From Thysanoteuthis rhombus (lineage: Eukaryota > Mollusca > Cephalopoda > Oegopsida > Thysanoteuthidae): a DNA stretch of 64,000 nt. The notes below the pieces were generated by a model. It was not told the DNA's origin and did no database searches. It worked only from the letters and a program-made list of their open reading frames with translations. The position numbers and the translations under genes are program-made. The stretch lies in the NCBI GenBank assembly GCA_963457665.1, contig OY735225.1, positions 3,883,586-3,947,585 of the forward strand, read 5' to 3'. Positions 54,026-64,000 of the stretch are shown piece by piece (the stretch's first letter is position 1; every line of letters starts with the position of its first letter).

Positions 54026-54434
54026 AGTGATCTTTTGGAATCGAGTATTGGCTCCCTCCAATGCTCAATGATTAGGTTCGATTGAAAAAATCAATTAAAA
54101 AAAAATTACCGCTGGCTCAATAGAACAATAGGTAGAATATGACGAACATTTCTTTCTACATGTGTGCATGGTGTAATGGCCGCCTTCGTGCTATTAGTAC
54201 ATGAATGTGTTTACTGCGATGATGCCCGTCTTTGATATCAATGTCTCCCTGACTCATATTGACGCACCTATTACCGTGGATTTGGATGTTTTTTTCCTGT
54301 TCAATGTATGATAAATTCGTTTCTTCTTTTAATCCGTCCATCACAACTTGCTGACTTTATCAAGTGTACGGTGCGCTGATTTGTCAAGATTTCTTTCTTT
54401 GGCTTGATTTCTTTCGAGCAAAACACGCTGAGAA

Positions 54435-54507
54435 GTCCCTGTAGCGCAGGGGATAGCGCGCTGGACTTCTAATCCAGAGGCCGTGGGTTCGAATCCCACC
54501 AGGGATG
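54435..54507 (+). tRNA. tRNA-Arg-TCT: tRNA-Arg (TCT), unit 67
   Basis: Consensus. Confidence 0.95.
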
Positions 54508-54658
54508 TTTGTATTTTATTTCATTCATCCTATTCAAGCTATAGCAGCCAGCGAACGTTTAGATTCGCTCACTGGAGGAATGCTTTGCTAGCTTTCCTTT
54601 GGAGGTAAATAAGCAACAATAGTCAGTATATATAATATGGGAGCGAAACGAAAGTGTC

Positions 54659-54732
54659 GGCCGGTTAGCTCAGTTGGTTAGAGCGTCGTGCTAATAACGC
54701 GAATGTCGTGGGTTCGAGCCCCATACTGGCCA
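54659..54732 (+). tRNA. tRNA-Ile-AAT: tRNA-Ile (AAT), unit 67
   Basis: Consensus. Confidence 0.95.
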
Positions 54733-55141
54733 AGTGATCTTTTGGAATCGAGTATTGGCTCCCTCCAATGCTCAATGATTAGGTTCGATTGAAAAAATCA
54801 ATTAAAAAAAAATTACCGCTGGCTCAATAGAACAATAGGTAGAATATGACGAACATTTCTTTCTACATGTGTGCATGGTGTAATGGCCGCCTTCGTGCTA
54901 TTAGTACATGAATGTGTTTACTGCGATGATGCCCGTCTTTGATATCAATGTCTCCCTGACTCATATTGACGCACCTATTACCGTGGATTTGGATGTTTTT
55001 TTCCTGTTCAATGTATGATAAATTCGTTTCTTCTTTTAATCCGTCCATCACAACTTGCTGACTTTATCAAGTGTACGGTGCGCTGATTTGTCAAGATTTC
55101 TTTCTTTGGCTTGATTTCTTTCGAGCAAAACACGCTGAGAA

Positions 55142-55214
55142 GTCCCTGTAGCGCAGGGGATAGCGCGCTGGACTTCTAATCCAGAGGCCGTGGGTTCGAA
55201 TCCCACCAGGGATG
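55142..55214 (+). tRNA. tRNA-Arg-TCT: tRNA-Arg (TCT), unit 68
   Basis: Consensus. Confidence 0.95.
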
Positions 55215-55365
55215 TTTGTATTTTATTTCATTCATCCTATTCAAGCTATAGCAGCCAGCGAACGTTTAGATTCGCTCACTGGAGGAATGCTTTGCTAGCT
55301 TTCCTTTGGAGGTAAATAAGCAACAATAGTCAGTATATATAATATGGGAGCGAAACGAAAGTGTC

Positions 55366-55439
55366 GGCCGGTTAGCTCAGTTGGTTAGAGCGTCGTGCTA
55401 ATAACGCGAATGTCGTGGGTTCGAGCCCCATACTGGCCA
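55366..55439 (+). tRNA. tRNA-Ile-AAT: tRNA-Ile (AAT), unit 68
   Basis: Consensus. Confidence 0.95.
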
Positions 55440-55848
55440 AGTGATCTTTTGGAATCGAGTATTGGCTCCCTCCAATGCTCAATGATTAGGTTCGATTGAA
55501 AAAATCAATTAAAAAAAAATTACCGCTGGCCCAATAGAACAATAGGTAGAATATGACGAACATTTCTTTCTACATGTGTGCATGGTGTAATGGCCGCCTT
55601 CGTGCTATTAGTACATGAATGTGTTTACTGCGATGATGCCCGTCTTTGCTATCAATGTCTCCCTGACTCATATTGACGCACCTATTACCGTGGAATTGGA
55701 TGTTTTTTTCCTGTTCAATGTATAATAAATTTGTTTCTTCTTTTAATCCCTCCATCACAACTTGCTGACTTTATCAAGTGTACGGTGCGCTGATTTGTCA
55801 AGATTTCTTTCTTTGGCTTGATTTCTTTCGAGCAAAACACGCTGAGAA

Positions 55849-55921
55849 GTCCCTGTAGCGCAGGGGATAGCGCGCTGGACTTCTAATCCAGAGGCCGTGG
55901 GTTCGAATCCCACCAGGGATG
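55849..55921 (+). tRNA. tRNA-Arg-TCT: tRNA-Arg (TCT), unit 69
   Basis: Consensus. Confidence 0.95.
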
Positions 55922-56072
55922 TTTGTATTTTATTTCATTCATCCTATTCAAGCTATAGCAGCCAGCGAACGTTTAGATTCGCTCACTGGAGGAATGCTTT
56001 GCTAGCTTTCCTTTGGAGGTAAATAAGCAACAATAGTCAGTATATATAATATGGGAGCGAAACGAAAGTGTC

Positions 56073-56146
56073 GGCCGGTTAGCTCAGTTGGTTAGAGCGT
56101 CGTGCTAATAACGCGAATGTCGTGGGTTCGAGCCCCATACTGGCCA
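56073..56146 (+). tRNA. tRNA-Ile-AAT: tRNA-Ile (AAT), unit 69
   Basis: Consensus. Confidence 0.95.
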
Positions 56147-56555
56147 AGTGATCTTTTGGAATCGAGTATTGGCTCCCTCCAATGCTCAATGATTAGGTTC
56201 GATTGAAAAAATCAATTAAAAAAAAATTACCGCTGGCCCAATAGAACAATAGGTAGAATATGACGAGCATTTCTTTCTACATGTGTGCATGGTGTAATGG
56301 CCGCCTTCGTGCTATTAGTACATGAATGTGTTTACTGCGATGATGCCCGTCTTTGCTATCAATGTCTCCCTGACTCATATTGACGCAGCTATTACCGTGG
56401 ATTTGGATGTTTTTTTCCTGTTCAATGTATGATAAATTCGTTTCTTCTTTTAATCCCTCCATCACAACTTGCTGACTTTATCAAGTGTACGGTGCGCTGA
56501 TTTGTCAAGATTTCTTTCTTTGGCTTGATTTCTTTCGAGCAAAACACGCTGAGAA

Positions 56556-56628
56556 GTCCCTGTAGCGCAGGGGATAGCGCGCTGGACTTCTAATCCAGAG
56601 GCCGTGGGTTCGAATCCCACCAGGGATG
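56556..56628 (+). tRNA. tRNA-Arg-TCT: tRNA-Arg (TCT), unit 70
   Basis: Consensus. Confidence 0.95.
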
Positions 56629-56770
56629 TTTGTATTTTATTTCATTCAAGCTATAGCAGCCAGCGAACGTTTAGATTCGCTCACTGGAGGAATGCTTTGC
56701 TAGCTTTCCTTTGGAGGTAAATAAGCAACAATAGTCAGTATATATAATATGGGAGCGAAACGAAAGTGTC

Positions 56771-56844
56771 GGCCGGTTAGCTCAGTTGGTTAGAGCGTCG
56801 TGCTAATAACGCGAATGTCGTGGGTTCGAGCCCCATACTGGCCA
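56771..56844 (+). tRNA. tRNA-Ile-AAT: tRNA-Ile (AAT), unit 70
   Basis: Consensus; unit has the 9-nt spacer deletion. Confidence 0.95.
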
Positions 56845-57253
56845 AGTGATCTTTTGGAATCGAGTATTGGCTCCCTCCAATGCTCAATGATTAGGTTCGA
56901 TTGAAAAAATCAATTAAAAAAAAATTACCGCTGGCCCAATAGAACAATAGGTAGAATATGACGAGCATTTCTTTCTACATGTGTGCATGGTGTAATGGCC
57001 GCCTTCGTGCTATTAGTACATGAATGTGTTTACTGCGATGATGCCCGTCTTTGCTATCAATGTCTCCCTGACTCATATTGACGCACCTATTACCGTGGAT
57101 TTGGATGTTTTTTACCTGTTCAATGTATGATAAATTCGTTTCTTCTTTTAATCCGTCCATCACAACTTGCTGACTTTATCAAGTGTACGGTGCGCTGATT
57201 TGTCAAGATTTCTTTCTTTGGCTCGATTTCTTTCGAGCAAAACACGCTGAGAA

Positions 57254-57326
57254 GTCCCTGTAGCGCAGGGGATAGCGCGCTGGACTTCTAATCCAGAGGC
57301 CGTGGGTTCGAATCCCACCAGGGATG
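57254..57326 (+). tRNA. tRNA-Arg-TCT: tRNA-Arg (TCT), unit 71
   Basis: Consensus. Confidence 0.95.
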
Positions 57327-57477
57327 TTTGTATTTTATTTCATTCATCCTATTCAAGCTATAGCAGCCAGCGAACGTTTAGATTCGCTCACTGGAGGAAT
57401 GCTTTGCTAGCTTTCCTTTGGAGGTAAATAAGCAACAATAGTCAGTATATATAATATGGGAGCGAAACGAAAGTGTC

Positions 57478-57551
57478 GGCCGGTTAGCTCAGTTGGTTAG
57501 AGCGTCGTGCTAATAACGCGAATGTCGTGGGTTCGAGCCCCATACTGGCCA
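57478..57551 (+). tRNA. tRNA-Ile-AAT: tRNA-Ile (AAT), unit 71
   Basis: Consensus. Confidence 0.95.
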
Positions 57552-57960
57552 AGTGATCTTTTGGAATCGAGTATTGGCTCCCTCCAATGCTCAATGATTA
57601 GGTTCGATTGAAAAAATCAATTAAAAAAAAATTACCGCTGGCCCAATAGAACAATAGGTAGAATATGACGAGCATTTCTTTCTACATGTGTGCATGGTGT
57701 AATGGCCGCCTTCGTGCTATTAGTACATGAATGTGTTTACTGCGATGATGCCCGTCTTTGCTATCAATGTCTCCCTGACTCATATTGACGCACCTATTAC
57801 CGTGGATTTGGATGTTTTTTTCCTGTTCAATGTATGATAAATTCGTTTCTTCTTTTAATCCCTCCATCACAACTTGCTGACTTTATCAAGTGTACGGTGC
57901 GCTGATTTGTCAAGATTTCTTTCTTTGGCTTGATTTCTTTCGAGCAAAACACGCTGAGAA

Positions 57961-58033
57961 GTCCCTGTAGCGCAGGGGATAGCGCGCTGGACTTCTAATC
58001 CAGAGGCCGTGGGTTCGAATCCCACCAGGGATG
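57961..58033 (+). tRNA. tRNA-Arg-TCT: tRNA-Arg (TCT), unit 72
   Basis: Consensus. Confidence 0.95.
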
Positions 58034-58184
58034 TTTGTATTTTATTTCATTCATCCTATTCAAGCTATAGCAGCCAGCGAACGTTTAGATTCGCTCACTG
58101 GAGGAATGCTTTGCTAGCTTTCGTTTGGAGGTAAATAAGCAACAATAGTCAGTATATATAATATGGGAGCGAAACGAAAGTGTC

Positions 58185-58258
58185 GGCCGGTTAGCTCAGT
58201 TGGTTAGAGCGTCGTGCTAATAACGCGAATGTCGTGGGTTCGAGCCCCATACTGGCCA
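58185..58258 (+). tRNA. tRNA-Ile-AAT: tRNA-Ile (AAT), unit 72
   Basis: Consensus. Confidence 0.95.
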
Positions 58259-58667
58259 AGTGATCTTTTGGAATCGAGTATTGGCTCCCTCCAATGCTCA
58301 ATGATTAGGTTCGATTGAAAAAATCAATTAAAAAAAAATTACCGCTGGCCCAATAGAACAATAGGTAGAATATGACGAACATTTCTTTCTACATGTGTGC
58401 ATGGTGTAATGGCCGCCTTCGTGCTATTAGTACATGAATGTGTTTACTGCGATGATGCCCGTCTTTGATATCAATGTCTCCCTGACTCATATTGACGCAC
58501 CTATTACCGTGGATTTGGATGTTTTTTTCCTGTTCAATGTATGATAAATTCGTTTCTTCTTTTAATCCCTCCATCACAACTTGCTGACTTTATCAAGTGT
58601 ACGGTGCGCTGATTTGTCAAGATTTCTTTCTTTGGCTTGATTTCTTTCGAGCAAAACACGCTGAGAA

Positions 58668-58740
58668 GTCCCTGTAGCGCAGGGGATAGCGCGCTGGACT
58701 TCTAATCCAGAGGCCGTGGGTTCGAATCCCACCAGGGATG
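58668..58740 (+). tRNA. tRNA-Arg-TCT: tRNA-Arg (TCT), unit 73
   Basis: Consensus. Confidence 0.95.
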
Positions 58741-58891
58741 TTTGTATTTTATTTCATTCATCCTATTCAAGCTATAGCAGCCAGCGAACGTTTAGATTCG
58801 CTCACTGGAGGAATGCTTTGCTAGCTTTCCTTTGGAGGTAAATAAGCAACAATAGTCAGTATATATAATATGGGAGCGAAACGAAAGTGTC

Positions 58892-58965
58892 GGCCGGTTA
58901 GCTCAGTTGGTTAGAGCGTCGTGCTAATAACGCGAATGTCGTGGGTTCGAGCCCCATACTGGCCA
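58892..58965 (+). tRNA. tRNA-Ile-AAT: tRNA-Ile (AAT), unit 73
   Basis: Consensus. Confidence 0.95.
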
Positions 58966-59374
58966 AGTGATCTTTTGGAATCGAGTATTGGCTCCCTCCA
59001 ATGCTCAATGATTAGGTTCGATTGAAAAAATCAATTAAAAAAAAATTACCGCTGGCCCAATAGAACAATAGGTAGAATATGACGAACATTTCTTTCTACA
59101 TGTGTGCATGGTGTAATGGCCGCCTTCGTGCTATTAGTACATGAATGTGTTTACTGCGATGATGCCCGTCTTTGCTATCAATGTCTCCCTGACTCATATT
59201 GACGCAGCTATTACCGTGGATTTGGATGTTTTTTTCCTGTTCAATGTATGATAAATTCGTTTCTTCTTTTAATCCCTCCATCACAACTTGCTGACTTTAT
59301 CAAGTGTACGGTGCGCTGATTTGTCAAGATTTCTTTCTTTGGCTTGATTTCTTTCGAGCAAAACACGCTGAGAA

Positions 59375-59447
59375 GTCCCTGTAGCGCAGGGGATAGCGCG
59401 CTGGACTTCTAATCCAGAGGCCGTGGGTTCGAATCCCACCAGGGATG
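59375..59447 (+). tRNA. tRNA-Arg-TCT: tRNA-Arg (TCT), unit 74
   Basis: Consensus. Confidence 0.95.
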
Positions 59448-59598
59448 TTTGTATTTTATTTCATTCATCCTATTCAAGCTATAGCAGCCAGCGAACGTTT
59501 AGATTCGCTCACTGGAGGAATGCTTTGCTAGCTTTCCTTTGGAGGTAAATAAGCAACAATAGTCAGTATATATAATATGGGAGCGAAACGAAAGTGTC

Positions 59599-59672
59599 GG
59601 CCGGTTAGCTCAGTTGGTTAGAGCGTCGTGCTAATAACGCGAATGTCGTGGGTTCGAGCCCCATACTGGCCA
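59599..59672 (+). tRNA. tRNA-Ile-AAT: tRNA-Ile (AAT), unit 74
   Basis: Consensus. Confidence 0.95.
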
Positions 59673-60081
59673 AGTGATCTTTTGGAATCGAGTATTGGCT
59701 CCCTCCAATGCTCAATGATTAGGTTCGATTGACAAAATCAATTAAAAAAAAATTACCGCTGGCTCAATAGAACAATAGGTAGAATATGACGAACATTTCT
59801 TTCTACATGTGTGCATGGTGTAATGGCCGCCTTCGTGCTATTAGTACATGAATGTGTTTACTGCGATGATGCCCGTCTTTGATATCAATGTCTCCCTGAC
59901 TCATATTGACGCACCTATTACCGTGGATTTGGATGTTTTTTTCCTGTTCAATGTATGATAAATTCGTTTCTTCTTTTAATCCCTCCATCACAACTTGCTG
60001 ACTTTATCAAGTGTACGGTGCGCTGATTTGTCAAGATTTCTTTCTTTGGCTTGATTTCTTTCGAGCAAAACACGCTGAGAA

Positions 60082-60154
60082 GTCCCTGTAGCGCAGGGGA
60101 TAGCGCGCTGGACTTCTAATCCAGAGGCCGTGGGTTCGAATCCCACCAGGGATG
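60082..60154 (+). tRNA. tRNA-Arg-TCT: tRNA-Arg (TCT), unit 75
   Basis: Consensus. Confidence 0.95.
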
Positions 60155-60305
60155 TTTGTATTTTATTTCATTCATCCTATTCAAGCTATAGCAGCCAGCG
60201 AACGTTTAGATTCGCTCACTGGAGGAATGCTTTGCTAGCTTTCCTTTGGAGGTAAATAAGCAACAATAGTCAGTATATATAATATGGGAGCGAAACAAAA
60301 GTGTC

Positions 60306-60379
60306 GGCCGGTTAGCTCAGTTGGTTAGAGCGTCGTGCTAATAACGCGAATGTCGTGGGTTCGAGCCCCATACTGGCCA
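60306..60379 (+). tRNA. tRNA-Ile-AAT: tRNA-Ile (AAT), unit 75
   Basis: Consensus. Confidence 0.95.
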
Positions 60380-60788
60380 AGTGATCTTTTGGAATCGAGT
60401 ATTGGCTCCCTCCAATGCTCAATGATTAGGTTCGATTGAAAAAATCAATTAAAAAAAAATTACCGCTGGCCCAATAGAACAATAGGTAGAATATGACGAA
60501 CATTTCTTTCTACATGTGTGCATGGTGTAATGGCCGCCTTCGTGCTATTAGTACATGAATGTGTTTACTGCGATGATGCCCGTCTTTGCTATCAATGTCT
60601 CCCTGACTCATATTGACGCACCTATTACCGTGGATTTGGATGTTTTTTACCTGTTCAATGTATGATAAATTCGTTTCTTCTTTTAATCCCTCCATCACAA
60701 CTTGCTGACTTTATCAAGTGTACGGTGCGCTGATTTGTCAAGATTTCTTTCTTTGGCTTGATTTCTTTCGAGCAAAACACGCTGAGAA

Positions 60789-60861
60789 GTCCCTGTAGCG
60801 CAGGGGATAGCGCGCTGGACTTCTAATCCAGAGGCCGTGGGTTCGAATCCCACCAGGGATG
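60789..60861 (+). tRNA. tRNA-Arg-TCT: tRNA-Arg (TCT), unit 76
   Basis: Consensus. Confidence 0.95.
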
Positions 60862-61012
60862 TTTGTATTTTATTTCATTCATCCTATTCAAGCTATAGCA
60901 GCCAGCCAACGTTTAGATTTGCTCACTGGAGGAATGCTTTGCTAGCTTTCCTTTGGAGGTAAATAAGCAACAATAGTCAGTATATATAATATGGGAGCGA
61001 AATGAAAGTGTC

Positions 61013-61086
61013 GGCCGGTTAGCTCAGTTGGTTAGAGCGTCGTGCTAATAACGCGAATGTCGTGGGTTCGAGCCCCATACTGGCCA
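61013..61086 (+). tRNA. tRNA-Ile-AAT: tRNA-Ile (AAT), unit 76
   Basis: Consensus. Confidence 0.95.
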
Positions 61087-61495
61087 AGTGATCTTTTGGA
61101 ATCGAGTATTGGCTCCCTCCAATGCTCAATGATTAGGTTCGATTGAAAAAATCAATTAAAAAAAAATTACCGCTGGCCCAATAGAACAATAGGTAGAATA
61201 TGACGAACATTTCTTTCTACATGTGTGCATGGTGTAATGGCCGCCTTCGTGCTATTAGTACATGAATGTGTTTACTGCGATGATGCCCGTCTTTGATATC
61301 AATGTCTCCCTGACTCATATTGACGCACCTATTACCGTGGATTTGGATGTTTTTTTCCTGTTCAATGTATGATAAATTCGTTTCTTCTTTTAATCCCTCC
61401 ATCACAACTTGCTGACTTTATCAAGTGTACGGTGCGCTGATTTGTCAAGATTTCTTTCTTTGGCTTGATTTCTTTCGAGCAAAACACGCTGAGAA

Positions 61496-61568
61496 GTCCC
61501 TGTAGCGCAGGGGATAGCGCGCTGGACTTCTAATCCAGAGGCCGTGGGTTCGAATCCCACCAGGGATG
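61496..61568 (+). tRNA. tRNA-Arg-TCT: tRNA-Arg (TCT), unit 77
   Basis: Consensus. Confidence 0.95.
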
Positions 61569-61718
61569 TTTGTATTTTATTTCATTCATCCTATTCAAGC
61601 TATAGCAGCCAGCGAACGTTTAGATTCGCTCACTGGAGGAATGCTTTGCTAGCTTTCCTTTGGAGGTAAATAAGCAACAATAGTCAGTATATATAATATG
61701 GAGCGAAACGAAAGTGTC

Positions 61719-61792
61719 GGCCGGTTAGCTCAGTTGGTTAGAGCGTCGTGCTAATAACGCGAATGTCGTGGGTTCGAGCCCCATACTGGCCA
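61719..61792 (+). tRNA. tRNA-Ile-AAT: tRNA-Ile (AAT), unit 77
   Basis: Consensus gene; one G is missing between its TATA box and its start. Confidence 0.95.
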
Positions 61793-62201
61793 AGTGATCT
61801 TTTGGAATCGAGTATTGGCTCCCTCCAATGCTCAATGATTAGGTTCGATTGAAAAAATCAATTAAAAAAAAATTACCGCTGGCCCAATAGAACAATAGGT
61901 AGAATATGACGAGCATTTCTTTCTACATGTGTGCATGGTGTAATGGCCGCCTTCGTGCTATTAGTACATGAATGTGTTTACTGCGATGATGCCCGTCTTT
62001 GCTATCAATGTCTCCCTGACTCATATTGACGCACCTATTACCGTGGATTTGGATGTTTTTTTCCTGTTCAATGTATGATAAATTCGTTTCTTCTTTTAAT
62101 CCCTCCATCACAACTTGCTGACTTTATCAAGTGTACGGTGCGCTGATTTGTCAAGATTTCTTTCTTTGGCTTGATTTCTTTCGAGCAAAACACGCTGAGA
62201 A

Positions 62202-62274
62202 GTCCCTGTAGCGCAGGGGATAGCGCGCTGGACTTCTAATCCAGAGGCCGTGGGTTCGAATCCCACCAGGGATG
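62202..62274 (+). tRNA. tRNA-Arg-TCT: tRNA-Arg (TCT), unit 78
   Basis: Consensus. Confidence 0.95.
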
Positions 62275-62425
62275 TTTGTATTTTATTTCATTCATCCTAT
62301 TCAAGCTATAGCAGCCAGCGAACGTTTAGATTCGTTCACTGGAGGAATGCTTTGCTAGCTTTCCTTTGGAGGTAAATAAGCAACAATAGTCAGTATATAT
62401 AATATGGGAGCGAAACGAAAGTGTC

Positions 62426-62499
62426 GGCCGGTTAGCTCAGTTGGTTAGAGCGTCGTGCTAATAACGCGAATGTCGTGGGTTCGAGCCCCATACTGGCCA
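62426..62499 (+). tRNA. tRNA-Ile-AAT: tRNA-Ile (AAT), unit 78
   Basis: Consensus. Confidence 0.95.
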
Positions 62500-62908
62500 A
62501 GTGATCTTTTGGAATCGAGTATTGGCTCCCTCCAATGCTCAATGATTAGGTTCGATTGAAAAAATCAATTAAAAAAAAATTACCGCTGGCCCAATAGAAC
62601 AATAGGTAGAATATGACGAGCATTTCTTTCTACATGTGTGCATGGTGTAATGGCCGCCTTCGTGCTATTAGTACATGAATGTGTTTACTGCGATGATGCC
62701 CGTCTTTGCTATCAATGTCTCCCTGACTCATATTGACGCAGCTATTACCGTGGATTTGGATGTTTTTTTCCTGTTCAATGTATGATAAATTCGTTTCTTC
62801 TTTTAATCCCTCCATCACAACTTGCTGACTTTATCAAGTGTACGATGCGCTGATTTGTCAAGATTTCTTTCTTTGGCTTGATTTCTTTCGAGCAAAACAC
62901 GCTGAGAA

Positions 62909-62981
62909 GTCCCTGTAGCGCAGGGGATAGCGCGCTTGACTTCTAATCCAGAGGCCGTGGGTTCGAATCCCACCAGGGATG
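62909..62981 (+). tRNA. tRNA-Arg-TCT: tRNA-Arg (TCT), unit 79, G29U
   Basis: T at 62937 replaces G29, breaking its anticodon-stem pair with C41. Confidence 0.8.
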
Positions 62982-63132
62982 TTTGTATTTTATTTCATTC
63001 ATCCTATTCAAGCTATAGCAGCCAGCGAACGTTTAGATTCGCTCACTGGAGGAATGCTTTGCTAGCTTTCCTTTGGAGGTAAATAAGCAACAATAGTCAG
63101 TATATATAATATGGGAGCGAAACGAAAGTGTC

Positions 63133-63206
63133 GGCCGGTTAGCTCAGTTGGTTAGAGCGTCGTGCTAATAACGCGAATGTCGTGGGTTCGAGCCCCATAC
63201 TGGCCA
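63133..63206 (+). tRNA. tRNA-Ile-AAT: tRNA-Ile (AAT), unit 79
   Basis: Consensus. Confidence 0.95.
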
Positions 63207-63615
63207 AGTGATCTTTTGGAATCGAGTATTGGCTCCCTCCAATGCTCAATGATTAGGTTCGATTGAAAAAATCAATTAAAAAAAAATTACCGCTGGCCCA
63301 ATAGAACAATAGGTAGAATATGACGAGCATTTCTTTCTACATGTGTGCATGGTGTAATGGCCGCCTTCGTGCTATTAGTACATGAATGTGTTTACTGCGA
63401 TGATGCCCGTCTTTGCTATCAATGTCTCCCTGACTCATATTGACGCACCTATTACCGTGGATTTGGATGTTTTTTACCTGTTCAATGTATGATAAATTCG
63501 TTTCTTCTTTTAATCCCTCCATCACAACTTGCTGACTTTATCAAGTGTACGGTGCGCTGATTTGTCAAGATTTCTTTCTTTGGCTTGATTTCTTTCGAGC
63601 AAAACACGCTGAGAA

Positions 63616-63688
63616 GTCCCTGTAGCGCAGGGGATAGCGCGCTGGACTTCTAATCCAGAGGCCGTGGGTTCGAATCCCACCAGGGATG
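63616..63688 (+). tRNA. tRNA-Arg-TCT: tRNA-Arg (TCT), unit 80
   Basis: Consensus. Confidence 0.95.
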
Positions 63689-63839
63689 TTTGTATTTTAT
63701 TTCATTCATCGTATTCAAGCTATAGCAGCCAGCGAACGTTTAGATTCGCTCACTGGAGGAATGCTTTGCTAGCTTTCCTTTGGAGGTAAATAAGCAACAA
63801 TAGTCAGTATATATAATATGGAAGCGAAACGAAAGTGTC

Positions 63840-63913
63840 GGCCGGTTAGCTCAGTTGGTTAGAGCGTCGTGCTAATAACGCGAATGTCGTGGGTTCGAGC
63901 CCCATACTGGCCA
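63840..63913 (+). tRNA. tRNA-Ile-AAT: tRNA-Ile (AAT), unit 80
   Basis: Consensus gene; surrounding spacer has several private bases and the AGACATT insertion. Confidence 0.95.
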
Positions 63914-64000
63914 AGTGATCTTTTGGAATCGACTAGACATTATTGGCTCCTTCCAATGCTCAATGATTAGGTTCGATTGAAAAAATCAATTAAAAAAAAA

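Larger units (their letters stand above)
47037..56227 (+). repeat. Seven-unit duplication: units 57-62 resemble units 64-69
   Basis: Offset 4949 bp. Units 57 and 64 share ATCGAATATTGG, units 60-61 and 67-68 share TTTGATATC with AATCCGTCC, and units 62 and 69 share GTGGAATTGG with TGTATAATAAA. Private bases in units 64 and 69 arose after the duplication. Confidence 0.8.
7437..64000 (+). repeat. Tandem array of 80 tRNA-Arg/tRNA-Ile units, about 707 bp each
   Basis: Head-to-tail units start (taking TACCGCTGG as the first bases) at 7441, 8155, 8862, 9569, 10276, 10974 and so on to 63288. Most are 707 bp. Units 1, 21 and 80 have an extra AGACATT after the Ile gene (714 bp type); unit 13 has it plus one A (715). 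Units 5, 10 and 70 lack 9 nt between the genes (698), and unit 77 lacks one G (706). Copies differ by only a few substitutions, and spacers are about as conserved as genes, which indicates recent homogenisation. The array continues to the last base, so the true copy number is unknown. All genes are on +. The order is a 328-nt leader spacer, Arg, 151 nt, Ile, then an A-rich unit end. Confidence 0.98.

Noticed and set aside
7490-63525. A 62-codon open frame on the - strand repeated in 79 of the 80 units
   Set aside because: Its persistence follows from repeat homogenisation. One copy (unit 47) has a stop, and most of the protein differences between copies are freely tolerated replacements, including charge changes and start shifts. 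It has no recognisable domain and lies antisense in a tRNA spacer.
7437-64000. CRISPR array, rDNA or 5S array, or gene-free satellite
   Set aside because: The repeats are 707 bp with no unique spacers, no rRNA sequence is present, and each unit has two well-formed tRNA genes.

Overview
The window is nuclear DNA of an animal, most likely an invertebrate. The tRNA genes are eukaryotic: no encoded CCA, Pol III A and B boxes, and an AAT anticodon on the Ile gene. The flank holds LINE fragments of the kind common in metazoans, a (TG)n tract, a foldback MITE-like element and AT-rich non-coding sequence. A (TA)n-ended segment near 6.1-6.2 kb recalls repeats I associate with cephalopods, but that is a weak memory and not a species call. 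No convincing protein-coding gene is present.

Positions 1 to about 7436 are a repeat-rich flank. Two 5'-truncated LINE tails (about 1385-1713 on + and 4117-4540 on -) face each other tail to tail. Between them lie two old tandem arrays. One (about 1830-3040) is a heavily decayed array of alternating Ile-like and Arg-like tRNA sequences, all on the - strand, with a period near 250-330 bp. The other (about 3105-3735) is a degenerate repeat of roughly 120 bp. After these come a TG-rich tract, a 163-bp imperfect hairpin element and about 2 kb where I recognise nothing.

Positions 7437 to 64000 are one head-to-tail array of 80 units of about 707 bp that runs off the right edge. Every unit carries, on the + strand, one 73-nt tRNA-Arg gene and, 151 nt further on, one 74-nt tRNA-Ile gene, giving 160 tRNA genes. 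Unit n starts at S(n); Arg lies at S+328 to S+400 and Ile at S+552 to S+625 (S+543 in units 5, 10 and 70; S+551 in unit 77). The Ile gene has a TATA box at -32; the Arg gene has none. Both are followed by T4 Pol III terminators.

Of the 80 Arg copies, 78 have anticodon TCT and two (units 43 and 50) have TAT, an Ile anticodon in an Arg body. Of the 80 Ile copies, 79 have AAT and one (unit 21) has GAT, which is unusual for a eukaryotic cytosolic Ile tRNA. By eye, 27 Ile copies and 10 Arg copies depart from consensus. The departures are concentrated in units 2-35, while units 57-80 are almost clean. Shared private variants reveal higher-order duplications of 2, 4, 5 and 7 units, which indicates unequal exchange and gene conversion. 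The decayed Arg/Ile array in the flank, in opposite orientation and with different spacers, suggests that arrays of this same tRNA pair have formed at this locus more than once.
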